Shown: positions 1 to 9,250 of the stretch, one piece after another
Position numbering within the stretch: position 1 is the first letter of the stretch
Layout of the letters: each line of letters begins with the position of its first letter
Assembly (NCBI RefSeq): GCF_014647375.1
Contig: NZ_BMPB01000021.1
Span: forward strand, 1 to 64,000
Reading direction: 5' to 3'
Origin: Parabacteroides faecis
GTDB lineage: Bacteria > Bacteroidota > Bacteroidia > Bacteroidales > Tannerellaceae
Length of the DNA stretch: 64,000 nt
Made by a program: the position numbers and the translations under genes
The notes under the pieces: model-generated
What the model saw: the letters and a program-made list of their open reading frames with translations, nothing else
Databases searched by the model: none
What the model was told of the DNA's origin: nothing

Positions 1-468
1 CCGATCCCCGACCGATGAGCTTGAAAGAAAAACAGCGCATGACACAGTTTATTTTACGCCCCCTAAAAAAGTAATTCCATTATTATCAAACCTGCTATAA
101 ACTAGCTCTTTGGCTATTACTTATAAATCATTGAACCTTCATCATTAAGCTTTGCGACCTTTGTCGTTAAGCTTAATGACAGTGGTGGGTAAGCTTATCG
201 AGCTTGGTCGTTAAATGAATAAACTATAATGTTTAACTTAATCAGTCTGGACTTTTCGCTCAGTGATCGATAATGTAAGTCATAATAATAAGTGATCTAA
301 AAAAGATGAAGGTGAAGGTTTGTATAAACCATTCACCTTTTTGAGCAACCATTCACCCGATAAATAATTAATTTATATATTGTTTTTCAGGTTGTTATGC
401 TATGTCTGGTGAACGGTGAATGGTGAATGGAAGAAGTGCCATATTATAACATGAAAAGAATATCCTTT
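1..468. other. Gene-free left edge with short repeats
   Basis: No plausible coding frame is seen here. The stretch is AT-rich, with several AAGCTT-centred words around 147-200 and a cluster of CCATTCACC / GGTGAATGG words at 329-430. It lies downstream of the leftward gene at 469-1029, so it may hold that gene's 3' end signals. Nothing else could be identified. Confidence 0.5.
329..430. repeat. Inverted CCATTCACC / GGTGAATGG repeats
   Basis: CCATTCACC occurs at 329-337 and 349-357. Its complement GGTGAATGG occurs twice, overlapping, at 415-423 and 422-430. Together they could fold into a stem with a loop of about 60-80 nt. The function is unknown; a transcript-end structure for the leftward gene at 469 is possible. 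Confidence 0.45.
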
Positions 469-1029
469 TTACATTAACTTTTTGTTCTGCTCCAATAACC
501 CGACTATTTTCTCTAATCTTTTCAGGCGGGTGTCTTCTCTTTTTGCTTCAAAGTAGAAACCGACAAAATTATTTTGAGTCGACTTTGCTGTCGTAAGGTA
601 ATTAGCATAAGCCTGATTGTAGTCTTTTATCAGGGATTCAAATTCAGACTTTTGAGTATCGGTAACATTTCTGTCCCGTACCTTTTCCCATTCTCCGCTT
701 CTTTTGGCTTCTTCGATGGCCTGCATTCCGAATCCGGTCATTCTTCCTTCTTTGATAAGCTTTTCTACAATCTTTTTATTCTTTTCCGACCATTTACTTC
801 CTTTCCTTCTTTGGGAAAAGTACTTTTTGTATTTGTGCTCGTCGATAGAGTTGATCAGCCCGTCGATCCAACCGAAACATAATGCTTCTTCCAACGCATC
901 TTCTGCGGATAATGTTTTTAATGTTTTTGTTTTCCCGAATAGTAACCAGATACCCTCGTTTGTCTGGCCGTAATTCTTTAACCACTCCTGAAAGTCTTCT
1001 CTTGTCGCGAAAATTAATTCTGTTTCCAT
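469..1029 (-). CDS. YdeI/OmdA family protein (bacteriocin-protection type)
   Basis: The 186-residue protein resembles the YdeI/OmpD-associated (OmdA) family. The N-terminal part has the family pattern of a phenylalanine/tryptophan-rich stretch (REDFQEWLKN), then EALCFGWIDG near residues 48-57 and the basic FSQRRKGSKWSEKN stretch near 70-83. No signal peptide or membrane segment is seen, so it is probably cytoplasmic. Family members have been linked to resistance to cationic peptides in some bacteria, but the biochemical role is unclear. It is the first of two leftward genes; the AraC regulator starts 26 bp further right. Confidence 0.75.
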   Translation of the reverse strand: METELIFATREDFQEWLKNYGQTNEGIWLLFGKTKTLKTLSAEDALEEALCFGWIDGLINSIDEHKYKKYFSQRRKGSKWSEKNKKIVEKLIKEGRMTGFGMQAIEEAKRSGEWEKVRDRNVTDTQKSEFESLIKDYNQAYANYLTTAKSTQNNFVGFYFEAKREDTRLKRLEKIVGLLEQNKKLM

Positions 1030-1055
1030 TTTTAATTGGTTTTATTTCGTGAGTA

Positions 1056-1907
1056 TTATTTTAAGTAGATATTCCGGTATTCTGTCGGTGACGATCCGGT
1101 ATGTCTCCGGAAGAAACGGCACATATATGACGGATCTTCGAAATTCATCTCAGCTGCGATGCTTTTAATAGATAAATTAGTATTGGAAAGATAAGTTTTG
1201 ATCTCTACGATGATCATTTGTTCGATTATCTCTTTGGGGCTTTGCTCCATTCCTTTATAAGCCAATTTGTAAAGATAATCAGGTGTTATACAGAGTTTGT
1301 CTGCATAAAAACTTACTTCCCGGTGTTGATGGCAATGCTCTGCTAACAGGCTGGCGAACTTTCCCAGGATAGCCCATGTCTGATCTCTTTTATAGTGATC
1401 GTTGATTCCTATGTTTTTTTCTTTCGCTTCACTGTCGATAGCCATAAAAAGGCTGTGGATGTTGTTGCGTAACAGTGTCAGTTTATATTCTGGTGCACAT
1501 TCGTCAATAATCCATTTTGTTTGCTGATACCACGTATGTAGTAGCATGGATTGATTTTCTGATAGATGGAGAATAACGTGGTCATATATGAAATACCAAA
1601 ACGAAGTAGGAGTAATTTTATAAAAGACTTCTTCCATCACTTCTTCGGAAAGCGAAACATACAGGGCGGAAAATGTATCTGACACTTCGATCGTAACGAA
1701 TACTATATCGGTAAAGATAAAGACCGCATCTCCTTTTTTCATTATTCGCTTTTGAAAATTGGTAGAGACAGTAGCCATCCCTGCCGTACATAACAGGATT
1801 GTGCAACAGTTTGGATCCAACGGATGTCCTATGCTCTCTTTCAGGTCGGTTATTCCGGCTGCATTTTCGTTTCCAGGTCGGTGTAAAGCGTATTTTATAT
1901 TTGTCAT
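1056..1907 (-). CDS. AraC family transcriptional regulator
   Basis: A 283-residue protein with a cupin-like N-terminal sensing half and a C-terminal double helix-turn-helix of the AraC/XylS type. The second helix-turn-helix ends in the hallmark FEDPSYMCRFFRRHTGSSPTEYR-like region (about residues 257-280). It is transcribed away from the RND efflux operon that starts at 2103, with a shared intergenic region of 195 bp. This suggests that it controls the efflux operon, itself, or both. The ligand is unknown. Confidence 0.85.
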   Translation of the reverse strand: MTNIKYALHRPGNENAAGITDLKESIGHPLDPNCCTILLCTAGMATVSTNFQKRIMKKGDAVFIFTDIVFVTIEVSDTFSALYVSLSEEVMEEVFYKITPTSFWYFIYDHVILHLSENQSMLLHTWYQQTKWIIDECAPEYKLTLLRNNIHSLFMAIDSEAKEKNIGINDHYKRDQTWAILGKFASLLAEHCHQHREVSFYADKLCITPDYLYKLAYKGMEQSPKEIIEQMIIVEIKTYLSNTNLSIKSIAAEMNFEDPSYMCRFFRRHTGSSPTEYRNIYLK

Positions 1908-2025
1908 ATTTTATTCGGATCTTCTCTGCGAAGATAGTATGTTTTTTTAGAATCCCTCTTTGGTTTGTATTGAAAAGTACCCGATATGGCAGGATTATGA
2001 TATGTGATCAGGTTACGACAAACTA

Positions 2026-2033
2026 TATCTTTG
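2026..2033 (+). promoter_or_regulatory. Probable -7 promoter box of the RND efflux operon
   Basis: TATCTTTG fits the Bacteroidetes -7 consensus TAnnTTTG. It lies 69 bp upstream of the membrane-fusion gene. No clear TTTG -33 box lies at the expected distance, which fits a promoter that needs an activator such as the divergent AraC protein. Confidence 0.5.
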
Positions 2034-2102
2034 CGCTCCGGTAAATCAGTTGTTACCGGAGATAGTTCCAGATAATGAAAGATTGTTCAAATTAGTAACC
2101 GT

Positions 2103-3215
2103 ATGAAAAATTTATCTCAATTTATTACCATTCTCTGCTTTATGTTTCTGATATCTTGTAAGAATAAACAAGAAGGGGAGTTTCATCAGGCTTATCCAGT
2201 ATTAACCGTGACGTCTGCTCCGGCGGAAATCAAAGAATCTTATTCAGCCTCTATCCGGGGGCGACAGGATATTGAAATTTATCCGCAAGTGTCGGGTACG
2301 ATATTCCGGCTTTGTGTTCAGGAAGGCGAAAAAGTGAAGAAGGGAGAAACTCTTTTTGTTATCGATCCGGTTCCTTACCAAGCTGCTTTAAGAACAGCGA
2401 CGGCAAATGTACATGCAGCACAAGCGCAAGTGGAAACAGCCCGGCTGACTTACGAAAGTAAACAGGAATTGTTCCGTGAAAACGTCATTTCGGAATATGA
2501 ATTATCGACAGCACGGAATGCACTGTCTGTTGCCAATGCAGGACTGGAGCAAGCCCGGGCACAGGAAGTGAATGCCCGCAACAGCCTCTCCTACACAGAA
2601 GTAAAAAGTCCGTCGGACGGTATTGTCGGGATACTTCCTTACCGGACAGGTGCTTTGGTTAATCCGTCGATGGCTCAACCGCTGACCACCGTATCGGACA
2701 ATTCACAAATGTATGTCTATTTCTCTATGACGGAAAATCGTCTTCGGGCATTGATCCGGCAATATGGTTCGCCGGACGAAACGATAAAGCAGATGCCGTC
2801 GATCGAACTGCAGTTGAATGATGGAAGTCTCTATGAGGAAAACGGATATATCGAAAGTATCAGCGGCGTTATCAACCAACAGACGGGAACAGTATCGGTA
2901 CGAAGCGTATTTCCGAACGAGAACCGTATGTTATTCAGTGGCGGGATCGGTAATGTCGTTATTCCTTATAAAATGGATGATGTGATTGTCATTCCTCAGT
3001 CTGCTACCTATGAATTACAGGATAAAGTATTTGCTTACAAAGTGCAGGAAAACGGAAAACTTTCCGCTGTTCAGCTACAGCTAGAAAAGCTGAACGACGG
3101 TACTGACTATATTGTTCGCTCAGGTCTTCAGCCGGGCGACCGGATTGTCAGCGAAGGTGTCGGATTGTTGCAAGACGGAATGGAGATACTTGTCAAAGAA
3201 ACCGAAAAACAATAA
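2103..3215 (+). CDS. RND efflux periplasmic adaptor (membrane fusion lipoprotein)
   Basis: A 370-residue adaptor of the AcrA/MexA family, which links the inner-membrane pump to the outer-membrane channel. The N-terminus has a lipoprotein signal (MFLISCK, lipobox Cys near residue 19). A lipoyl-like half-motif (GTIFRLCVQEGEKVKKGETL) is near residues 63-82. A coiled-coil hairpin rich in Ala, Gln and Glu follows, then the beta-barrel region. It starts a three-gene operon; the pump gene begins 11 bp after its stop. The substrate cannot be read from sequence. Confidence 0.92.
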   Translation: MKNLSQFITILCFMFLISCKNKQEGEFHQAYPVLTVTSAPAEIKESYSASIRGRQDIEIYPQVSGTIFRLCVQEGEKVKKGETLFVIDPVPYQAALRTATANVHAAQAQVETARLTYESKQELFRENVISEYELSTARNALSVANAGLEQARAQEVNARNSLSYTEVKSPSDGIVGILPYRTGALVNPSMAQPLTTVSDNSQMYVYFSMTENRLRALIRQYGSPDETIKQMPSIELQLNDGSLYEENGYIESISGVINQQTGTVSVRSVFPNENRMLFSGGIGNVVIPYKMDDVIVIPQSATYELQDKVFAYKVQENGKLSAVQLQLEKLNDGTDYIVRSGLQPGDRIVSEGVGLLQDGMEILVKETEKQ

Positions 3216-3226
3216 AATAAAAAAGT

Positions 3227-6200
3227 ATGAACCTAAGATATTTTATAGACCGTCCTGTCTTATCGATTGTTATTTCCATAACAATTGTTCTGATGGGTAT
3301 TATTTCTTTGTTTACGCTACCTGTCGAGCAGTATCCCGATATTGCGCCTCCTACGATCCAGGTCTTTACCAATTATCCGGGAGCCAATGCTGAAACTGTT
3401 CAGAAAAGTGTCATTGTCCCGTTGGAGGAAGCAATCAATGGGGTGGAGAATATGAACTATATCACTTCCACGGCCTCAAATAGTGGCGATGTGTTCCTCA
3501 ATATCTTTTTCAAACAAGGAAGCGACGCAGATATGGCGGCAGTGAATGTACAGAACCGTGTTTCTACGGCGTTGAGTTTGCTGCCTGCCGAAGTAACCAA
3601 GATCGGTGTCACGACCATGAAGCAGCAGAACGCTGAGCTGAAGACTTTTGCTCTTTACTCACCGGACGATGCTTACGATCGCCAGTTCCTCAATAATTAT
3701 ATGAAGATCAATGTGGAACCTCGTATCAAGCGTATTGCCGGAGTAGGGCAGGTTATGCAATTCGGTTCCAATTATAGTATGCGTATCTGGCTCAAACCGG
3801 ATAAGATGGCACAGTATAAACTGGTTCCGGGAGATATCTCGGCTGTATTGGATAAACAGAATATCGAAGCAGCTACGGGAGCATTCGGAGAAAATCATGA
3901 TAATACCCATCAGTACACCATGAAGTATCGTGGACGCTTCTCTACACCGGAAGAGTTCGGTAATCTTGTGATACGTTCTTTGCCGGGGGGCGATGTGTTA
4001 CGGTTACGTGAGGTTGCTGATATTGAACTGGGAGATGAGGCTTATAATTATGCAACGGAGGTGAATGGTCATCCGGCTGCACTGGCAATGGTGTTTCAGA
4101 CTGCCGGGTCGAATGCATCAATTATCATCAATGAAATCGATGCCACACTGGAAGAGATAAGCAGTGATCTTCCTAAAGGAATGGAGTTTATAACACTGAA
4201 TGACACAAACCGTTTCCTGTATGCTTCGATCCATGAGGTGGTAAAAACATTGTTGGAGGCTATCTTGCTGGTAATCCTGGTGGTATATGTCTTTTTGCAG
4301 GATATACGTTCTACGTTGATCCCGACTATTTCAATTTTTGTTTCCATTATCGGTACGTTTGCCTTTATGTCGGTAGCCGGGTTCTCGATCAACCTATTGA
4401 CATTGTTTGCTCTGGTATTGGCCATTGGAACGGTGGTGGATGATGCGATAGTGGTGGTCGAGGCTGTTCAGGCGCGGTTCGATGTGGGATATCAATCTTC
4501 TTATATGGCAACGAATGATGCAATGAAAGGAGTATCTTCGGCTATTCTTACCTCGACCTTGATCTTTATGGCTGTATTTATACCTGTGTCTATGATGGGA
4601 GGGACTTCGGGAGCATTCTATACCCAATTCGGTATAACAATGGCTGTTGCCGTCGGTATTTCGGCAGTCAATGCCTTTACATTGTCTCCGGCACTCTGTG
4701 CTTTGTTATTGACTCCTTATATAGATGAATCCGGAAATGTAAAGGATAATTTTGCAGCCCGTTTCCGTAAAGCGTTTAATGCAGCTTTTGATGTGATGAC
4801 CAAACGTTATGTACAAGGAGTATTATTGTTTGTCAAACGTCGTTGGCTGATGTGGGGCACATTGGTGACTGCCCTTGTTTTACTTGTTTTTCTGGTACAA
4901 CATACCAAGACAGGATTGATTCCCGATGAAGATACGGGAACCGTAATGATCAGCATGAACTCCAAGCCGGGTTCATCTCTGCCTCAGACTCAACGGGTGA
5001 TGGAGCAGATGAACAAACAACTTAAAGGGATTCCTGAGGTAGAATACAATGCCAATGTGGTAGGTTATTCATTTTCCGGTTCGGGACCTTCCATGGGTAT
5101 GTATTTCCTTTCGCTCAAACATTGGGATGAACGAAAGGAAGAAGGACAGTCTGCTGCCGATGTAGTGAATAAGATTTATGGTTTGTCGACTGAAGTTCCG
5201 GATGCGCAGATATTTGCTATGACGCCACCGATGATCCCTGGTTATGGTATGGGTAGCGGTTTTGAACTTTACATACAGGACAAGACTGCCGGTGATCTGA
5301 ACGCTTTCAAGAAAGTAACAGATAATTTTGTGGCCGCACTTAGCCAGCGCCCCGAGATTGAAGCCGTTTATTCTGCTTTCGAGACAAACTATCCACAGTA
5401 TTGGGTAGATATCGACGCCGCCCAATGCGAACAATCAGGAATTTCTCCGGGTGAAGTCTTAGAAACGCTTTCAGGCTATTATAGCGGTGGATATGTATCC
5501 AACTTCAACCGTTTCTCTAAATTGTACCGTGTGATGATCCAGGCAGATCCTGAATATCGTGTCACACCGGAGTCGCTGAACCATCTTTATGTAAGGGTCG
5601 GTGAGGAAATGGCACCGTTGAGCCAGTTTGTAAAGTTGACGAAAACGTATGGCCCGCAGGATTTAATGCGTTTCAACCTCTATAATTCGATCTCGATCAA
5701 CGGTTCACCGGCAAACGGTTACAGTTCGGGAGATGCATTACAGGCCATTAAAGAAACGGCGGATCAGGTGTTGCCGAAGAATTACGGATATGAATTCGGA
5801 GGTATCTCACGTGAAGAAAGTAAGACGACTAATAATGTTGTTATTATTTTCGGTATCTGCCTTTTGTTGGTTTATTTGATATTAAGTGCTTTATATGAGA
5901 GTTTTCTTATTCCGTTCGCAATTATTCTTTCGGTGCCTTGCGGATTGTTGGGCAGCTTTTTGTTTGCCCAGTTGTTCGGGTTGGGGAATGATATTTATAT
6001 GCAGACCGGATTAATCATGCTTATCGGATTGCTGGCTAAGACAGCTATTCTTCTGACGGAATATGCGACTAAACGCCGGGAAGCAGGAATGTCACTGACG
6101 CAGGCTGCTCTTGCCGCTGCAAAAGTTCGTTTGCGTCCGATCCTGATGACGGCTCTGACAATGGTATTTGGTCTGTTGCCGTTAATGGTGGCGCATGGGG

Positions 6201-6403
6201 TAGGTGCAAACGGAAGCCGTTCGTTGGCGTCCGGTGCGGTAGGCGGCATGCTTGTCGGAACGTTGGCTTTATTATTCCTTGTCCCGGGTCTTTTCATTGT
6301 ATTTCAATATCTACAGGAGAAAGTCAGGCCGATACAAGCCTCCAGGGGAGATGCCGATTGGTCTATACAAACGGAATTAGAAGAAATAGGAAAGAAAAAG
6401 TGA
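3227..6403 (+). CDS. RND multidrug efflux permease (AcrB/HAE1 family)
   Basis: The 1058-residue length is typical of HAE1-type pumps. The start MNLRYFIDRPVLSIVI is the usual N-terminal membrane helix preceded by the F(I)xRP motif. Transmembrane helix 4 has the proton-relay pattern with paired acidic residues (IGTVVDDAIVVVEAV, about residues 399-413). A second set of helices is at about 870-1030. It uses proton-motive force to drive drugs, bile salts or similar amphiphiles out of the cell together with the adaptor upstream and channel downstream. The next gene starts 2 bp after its stop. Confidence 0.95.
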   Translation: MNLRYFIDRPVLSIVISITIVLMGIISLFTLPVEQYPDIAPPTIQVFTNYPGANAETVQKSVIVPLEEAINGVENMNYITSTASNSGDVFLNIFFKQGSDADMAAVNVQNRVSTALSLLPAEVTKIGVTTMKQQNAELKTFALYSPDDAYDRQFLNNYMKINVEPRIKRIAGVGQVMQFGSNYSMRIWLKPDKMAQYKLVPGDISAVLDKQNIEAATGAFGENHDNTHQYTMKYRGRFSTPEEFGNLVIRSLPGGDVLRLREVADIELGDEAYNYATEVNGHPAALAMVFQTAGSNASIIINEIDATLEEISSDLPKGMEFITLNDTNRFLYASIHEVVKTLLEAILLVILVVYVFLQDIRSTLIPTISIFVSIIGTFAFMSVAGFSINLLTLFALVLAIGTVVDDAIVVVEAVQARFDVGYQSSYMATNDAMKGVSSAILTSTLIFMAVFIPVSMMGGTSGAFYTQFGITMAVAVGISAVNAFTLSPALCALLLTPYIDESGNVKDNFAARFRKAFNAAFDVMTKRYVQGVLLFVKRRWLMWGTLVTALVLLVFLVQHTKTGLIPDEDTGTVMISMNSKPGSSLPQTQRVMEQMNKQLKGIPEVEYNANVVGYSFSGSGPSMGMYFLSLKHWDERKEEGQSAADVVNKIYGLSTEVPDAQIFAMTPPMIPGYGMGSGFELYIQDKTAGDLNAFKKVTDNFVAALSQRPEIEAVYSAFETNYPQYWVDIDAAQCEQSGISPGEVLETLSGYYSGGYVSNFNRFSKLYRVMIQADPEYRVTPESLNHLYVRVGEEMAPLSQFVKLTKTYGPQDLMRFNLYNSISINGSPANGYSSGDALQAIKETADQVLPKNYGYEFGGISREESKTTNNVVIIFGICLLLVYLILSALYESFLIPFAIILSVPCGLLGSFLFAQLFGLGNDIYMQTGLIMLIGLLAKTAILLTEYATKRREAGMSLTQAALAAAKVRLRPILMTALTMVFGLLPLMVAHGVGANGSRSLASGAVGGMLVGTLALLFLVPGLFIVFQYLQEKVRPIQASRGDADWSIQTELEEIGKKK

Positions 6404-6405
6404 GT

Positions 6406-7767
6406 ATGAAACAGTTATTTGTTTTAAGTCTTGCAATCTGTCTGATGACAGGTTGCAGGATATATAAACCTTATTCTCGTCCGGAGGTTAATACGGACGG
6501 ACTGTATCGGGATATGACAGTGGAAGATACGGCAACAGTCGCTTCCCTTTCCTGGAAAGAGCTTTTTACGGATAATTTATTACAGAACCTGATCGAAAGG
6601 GGATTGGAGTATAATACCGATCTGAATATCGCTCATCTGCGGGTGAAGGAAGCCGAAGCTGTTCTGATGAATGCCCGTCTTTCCTATCTTCCTTCTTTAT
6701 CGTTGAATCCGGAGGGCGGAGTTAGCAGCTTCGATGGCGCTGCTCCTGGTAAGACGTATAATTTAGCTTTGTCGGCAAGCTGGGAAATAGATGTCTTCGG
6801 TAAAGTAACGAATGCGAAAAGAGGAGCGAAAGCTGCACTTGAAGGGAGCCGTTCGTATGAACAGGCTGTACAGACACAGTTGGTGGCTACCATTGCGAAT
6901 AGTTATTATACTTTGTTGATGTTGGACAGACAACTTGTAATCAATAAAAAAACATTGGAAAGTTGGTCACGTACGGTAAAGACTTTGGAAGCATTGAAAC
7001 GGGCAGGGGAATCGAATGATACTGCTATCCTTCAGGCAAAGGCAAATCATTTGGCACTCGAAGCATCTATTCTATCCATACAGAAAAGTATCCGTGAAAC
7101 GGAAAATAGTTTGTCTGTTTTACTGGCTATGGCACCACAAACGATTGAACGGAAGACGCTGGAGGAACAGTCGTTTCCGGAAGAGCTGAAGGTTGGGGTT
7201 CCTTTGCTGCTTTTATCTAATCGTCCTGACATACGGCAGGCGGAATTTAACCTGATGCAGGCTTTTTATTCAACCAATGCGGCACGCTCTGCTTTTTATC
7301 CGAACATAATGCTTTCCGGTACTGCCGGATGGACAAATAACGGTAGCGGTGTGATTCTGAATCCCGGTAGTTTGTTATTGAGTGCAGTAGGATCGTTGAC
7401 ACAACCATTATTTAATAAAGGTACGAATATCGCTAATCTGAAAGTGGCGAAAGCCCGGCAGGAAGAGGCCTCTCTTTCATTTCAACAGTCTGTTTTGAAT
7501 GCAGGGAAAGAAGTGAACGATGCTCTGGTGCAGTGGCAGGTTGCTCAACAAAGGATAGAGATCGGAAAGCAGCAGGTTGGTGCTTTACAGGAAGCTGTAC
7601 ATAAAACGGAGTTATTGATGCAATATTCTTCTACGAATTATCTGGAAGTATTGACTGCACAAAAGTCCTTATTGGATGCGGAATTAGTACAGGCGCAGGA
7701 TCAATTTGATAAAATACAAGGGGTTATTAACCTATTCCATGCACTTGGTGGTAGTAGATTCCAGTAA
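6406..7767 (+). CDS. RND efflux outer-membrane channel lipoprotein (TolC/NodT family)
   Basis: An outer-membrane factor of about 453 residues. The ATG at 6406 is chosen over the upstream in-frame codon at 6358 because it gives a proper lipoprotein signal (MKQLFVLSLAICLMTGC) and does not overlap the pump gene. Two repeats of the OEP family are visible, with the conserved LLLLSNRPDIRQAEFNL stretch at the start of the second half (about residues 265-281) and long alpha-helical segments. It completes the tripartite efflux system. Confidence 0.92.
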   Translation: MKQLFVLSLAICLMTGCRIYKPYSRPEVNTDGLYRDMTVEDTATVASLSWKELFTDNLLQNLIERGLEYNTDLNIAHLRVKEAEAVLMNARLSYLPSLSLNPEGGVSSFDGAAPGKTYNLALSASWEIDVFGKVTNAKRGAKAALEGSRSYEQAVQTQLVATIANSYYTLLMLDRQLVINKKTLESWSRTVKTLEALKRAGESNDTAILQAKANHLALEASILSIQKSIRETENSLSVLLAMAPQTIERKTLEEQSFPEELKVGVPLLLLSNRPDIRQAEFNLMQAFYSTNAARSAFYPNIMLSGTAGWTNNGSGVILNPGSLLLSAVGSLTQPLFNKGTNIANLKVAKARQEEASLSFQQSVLNAGKEVNDALVQWQVAQQRIEIGKQQVGALQEAVHKTELLMQYSSTNYLEVLTAQKSLLDAELVQAQDQFDKIQGVINLFHALGGSRFQ

Positions 7768-7894
7768 ACATAGGAATGGAAAGTTAACATTCTGATATAT
7801 TTTATAGGACAATAAAAGGTAGATTTAAGTAATTTATTCGTAAACTTGTAACCCTAAATAAAAACGTTAAATTTAAAATTAAATCTCCAGTTTT

Positions 7895-9250
7895 ATGACA
7901 GTAAAATCGTATATAGAATCCAATAAAGATCGTTTCCTGGAAGAGCTGTTCAGCTTGATCCGTATTCCGTCAATCAGTGCAAAACACGAACATAAACCGG
8001 ATATGACAGCCTGTGCCGAACGGTGGACAGAGTTATTGTTGTCTTCCGGTGCAGACAAAGCGGTAGTTATGCCGACAGAAGGAAATCCGGTAGTTTATGG
8101 TGAAAAGATCATTTCGCCGGATGCTCCGACCGTACTTGTTTATGCTCATTATGATGTAATGCCTGCCGAACCGTTGGAACTGTGGAAAAGCCAGCCGTTC
8201 GAACCGGAAATACGGGATGGTCGTATCTGGGCACGTGGTGCCGATGATGATAAAGGCCAGTCGATGATGCAGGTGAAAGGTTTTGAGACAGCATTGAAGC
8301 TCGACCTGCTGAAATGTAACGTGAAGTTTATCTTTGAAGGAGAAGAAGAGATCGGTTCTCCCAGCCTGGAAACCTTCTGCCGCGAACATAAAGAATTGTT
8401 GAAAGCAGATGTGATCCTGGTATCTGATACCAGTATGGTCAGTGCCGAAACACCTTCATTGACAACCGGTTTGCGTGGTCTGGCCTATTGGGAAATCGAA
8501 GTGACGGGGCCTAACCGTGATCTGCATTCCGGTCATTTCGGAGGGGCAGTAGCTAACCCGATCAATGTGTTATGCAAATTGATGGCGGATATAATCGATG
8601 CCGACGGACGTATCACGATCCCCGGATTCTATGATGATGTAGAAGAAGTTTCTCCGGCAGAACGGGAGATGATTGCACAGATCCCGTTCAATGAAGAAAA
8701 ATATAAAGCGGCGATCGGTGTGGATGCCCTGTTCGGTGAAAAAGGATATTCGACACTGGAAAGGAATAGTTGCCGTCCGTCATTCGACATCTGTGGTATC
8801 TGGGGCGGTTATACGGAAGAAGGAAGCAAGACTGTGTTGCCGTCGAAAGCCTATGCAAAAGTTTCCTGTCGGTTGGTTCCGCATCAGGATCATACGAAAA
8901 TATCTCAGCTATTCGAAGATTATATAAACCAAGTGGCTCCTGCCTGTGTTAAGGTAAAAGTCACACCGAAACACGGTGGACAGGGTTATGTTTGTCCGAT
9001 TGACCTACCTGCTTACCAGGCAGCGGAGAGAGCCTGTACGGTTGCTTTCGGAAAGAAGCCGCTGGCTGTACGTCGTGGAGGAAGTATTCCTATTATCTCC
9101 ACTTTCGAACAGGTATTAGGTATAAAGACCGTCCTGATGGGCTTCGGACTCGAACAGAACGCTATTCATTCTCCTAACGAGAGTTGCATGTTGGACTTCT
9201 TCTATAAAGGGATTGAATCGGTTGCCGAATTTTATAAAGAATACAAATGA
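7895..9250 (+). CDS. M20 family dipeptidase
   Basis: A 451-residue zinc metallopeptidase. Metal-binding signatures are visible: YAHYDVMP (about residues 83-90), WARGADDDKGQ (about 111-121) and the catalytic EGEEEIGSP (about 149-157). The final HSPNE stretch near 425-429 supplies a late metal-ligand histidine. No signal peptide is seen, so it likely hydrolyses dipeptides in the cytoplasm. Its stop overlaps the start of the DEAD-box gene by 4 bp (ATGA), which indicates translational coupling in a four-gene operon. Confidence 0.92.
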   Translation: MTVKSYIESNKDRFLEELFSLIRIPSISAKHEHKPDMTACAERWTELLLSSGADKAVVMPTEGNPVVYGEKIISPDAPTVLVYAHYDVMPAEPLELWKSQPFEPEIRDGRIWARGADDDKGQSMMQVKGFETALKLDLLKCNVKFIFEGEEEIGSPSLETFCREHKELLKADVILVSDTSMVSAETPSLTTGLRGLAYWEIEVTGPNRDLHSGHFGGAVANPINVLCKLMADIIDADGRITIPGFYDDVEEVSPAEREMIAQIPFNEEKYKAAIGVDALFGEKGYSTLERNSCRPSFDICGIWGGYTEEGSKTVLPSKAYAKVSCRLVPHQDHTKISQLFEDYINQVAPACVKVKVTPKHGGQGYVCPIDLPAYQAAERACTVAFGKKPLAVRRGGSIPIISTFEQVLGIKTVLMGFGLEQNAIHSPNESCMLDFFYKGIESVAEFYKEYK

